From Roseococcus pinisoli (GTDB lineage Bacteria > Pseudomonadota > Alphaproteobacteria > Acetobacterales > Acetobacteraceae): 64,000 nt of DNA. Positions 63,580 through 64,000 of this stretch are shown here, piece by piece. The notes under the pieces are model-generated. The model was given only the letters and a program-made list of their open reading frames with translations, was not told the origin of the DNA and did not search any database. The position numbers and the translations under genes are program-made. The stretch is taken from NCBI RefSeq assembly GCF_018413645.1, contig NZ_JAHCDA010000002.1, positions 310,001-374,000 on the forward strand, in the 5' to 3' direction. The stretch's first letter is position 1. Every line of letters begins with the position of its first letter.

Positions 63580-64000
63580 TCAAACCATGCGTGAGATCGG
63601 CAGCGTGGTGCCGGTGATGGCGCGCTCCTGGAGCACACGCTCGCGGAAGCGGAAGAGCTTGGCCGGGCGGCCGCCCGTCTCGCTCGTGACCTCGCCGGTC
63701 TCCTCGACGAGCGACTGCTGCTCGACCAGGCGGCGGAAGTTCTGCTTGTGCAGCATCTGGCCGGCCAGCGCCTCCACCGCGCGCTGGAGTTGCAGCAGCG
63801 TGAAGCTCTCGGCCATCAGCTCGAAGACCACGGGCCGGTATTTGATCTTGGCCCGCAGACGCGCGATGCCGGTCGCAAGGATGCGGCGGTGGTCGTGCAG
63901 CATCTCCTCGCCCGGCAGGGCCTCGGCCATGTCGCCGCCACGCCGGCGGATCGCCTCCGCCACCAGCCCGGCCTCGAAGAGCAGCTCGTAGCGCTGGAGC
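63580..64000 (-). CDS. nrtR: NrtR-like Nudix-related transcriptional regulator, C-terminal part
   Basis: The gene runs off the window end, so only the last 139 codons are seen. The frame begins in a LFEAGLV stretch of the Nudix-like N-terminal domain and continues to a winged-helix domain with FELMAESFTLLQLQRAVEAL and KQNFRRLVEQQSLVEETG, then GGRPAKLFRFR, the NrtR DNA-binding pattern. NrtR represses NAD-synthesis genes and releases them on binding ADP-ribose. It is on the same strand as nadA and 135 bp before it; the two matching palindromes lie between. Confidence 0.8.
   Translation of the reverse strand, partial: LQRYELLFEAGLVAEAIRRRGGDMAEALPGEEMLHDHRRILATGIARLRAKIKYRPVVFELMAESFTLLQLQRAVEALAGQMLHKQNFRRLVEQQSLVEETGEVTSETGGRPAKLFRFRERVLQERAITGTTLPISRMV

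Noticed and set aside
1-64000. Mobile elements, prophage, CRISPR arrays, rRNA
   Set aside because: I looked for transposase or integrase motifs, phage structural genes, regularly spaced repeats and rRNA and saw none; the only tandem repeat of note is the coiled-coil coding repeat.

Overview
The window comes from a very GC-rich alphaproteobacterium, most likely an Acetobacteraceae of the Roseomonas type. This is inferred from the gene content: FlaF-type flagellar control with CtrA-like boxes, a PopZ-type DUF2497 protein next to valS, pcm next to tolC, a fused glgX-malQ gene inside a glycogen cluster, and orphan Bug-type solute receptors. It reads as ordinary chromosome. I see no insertion sequence, prophage, CRISPR array or rRNA. 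The only tRNA found is tRNA-Cys(GCA).

Layout. 1-6.7 kb: the 3' end of a GH8 cellulase gene, then xth, erpA and dgt (erpA and dgt divergent), a repeat-bearing lipoprotein, a tyrosine phosphatase, glutathione-dependent formaldehyde dehydrogenase and an orphan Bug receptor. 6.9-11.9 kb: a possible 27-codon ORF, hemF, the cytochrome bc1 operon petABC with a good promoter and terminator, and mtnP. 11.9-26 kb, minus strand: a coiled-coil glycosyltransferase, then a full glycogen cluster (pfkB-type kinase, glgP, glgB, glgC, glgA, glgX-malQ). 26-30.5 kb: an esterase-SDR pair, then a cobalt-type nitrile hydratase pair (alpha, beta) preceded by a clear cobalamin riboswitch, then a TrmN6-like methyltransferase and a DUF2007 protein. 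30.6-33.5 kb: polyprenyl diphosphate synthase, a sulfurtransferase and a second Bug receptor. 33.9-40.5 kb: an M20 peptidase, an AbgT transporter and two tandem SLC13-type permeases. 40.6-48.1 kb: tRNA-Cys, pcm, tolC, popZ-like, valS, ilvD. 48.2-54 kb: a flagellin locus with two methyltransferase-like genes, flaF and a TPR/SPINDLY O-GlcNAc-transferase-like gene. 54-61.5 kb: a glycerophosphodiesterase, then a six-gene branched-chain-amino-acid-type ABC importer with an embedded acyl-CoA ligase. 61.6-64 kb: nadC and nadA behind two matching operators and a truncated NrtR-like regulator.

Most striking: (1) the cobalamin riboswitch placed directly before a cobalt-type nitrile hydratase whose metal-claw neighbourhood is atypical; (2) two copies of TTATGCT-N7-AGCAT(A/T)(A/T) between an NrtR-like gene and nadA; (3) CtrA-like boxes before both a methyltransferase gene and flagellin, next to an OGT-like glycosyltransferase, suggesting a flagellin modification cassette.
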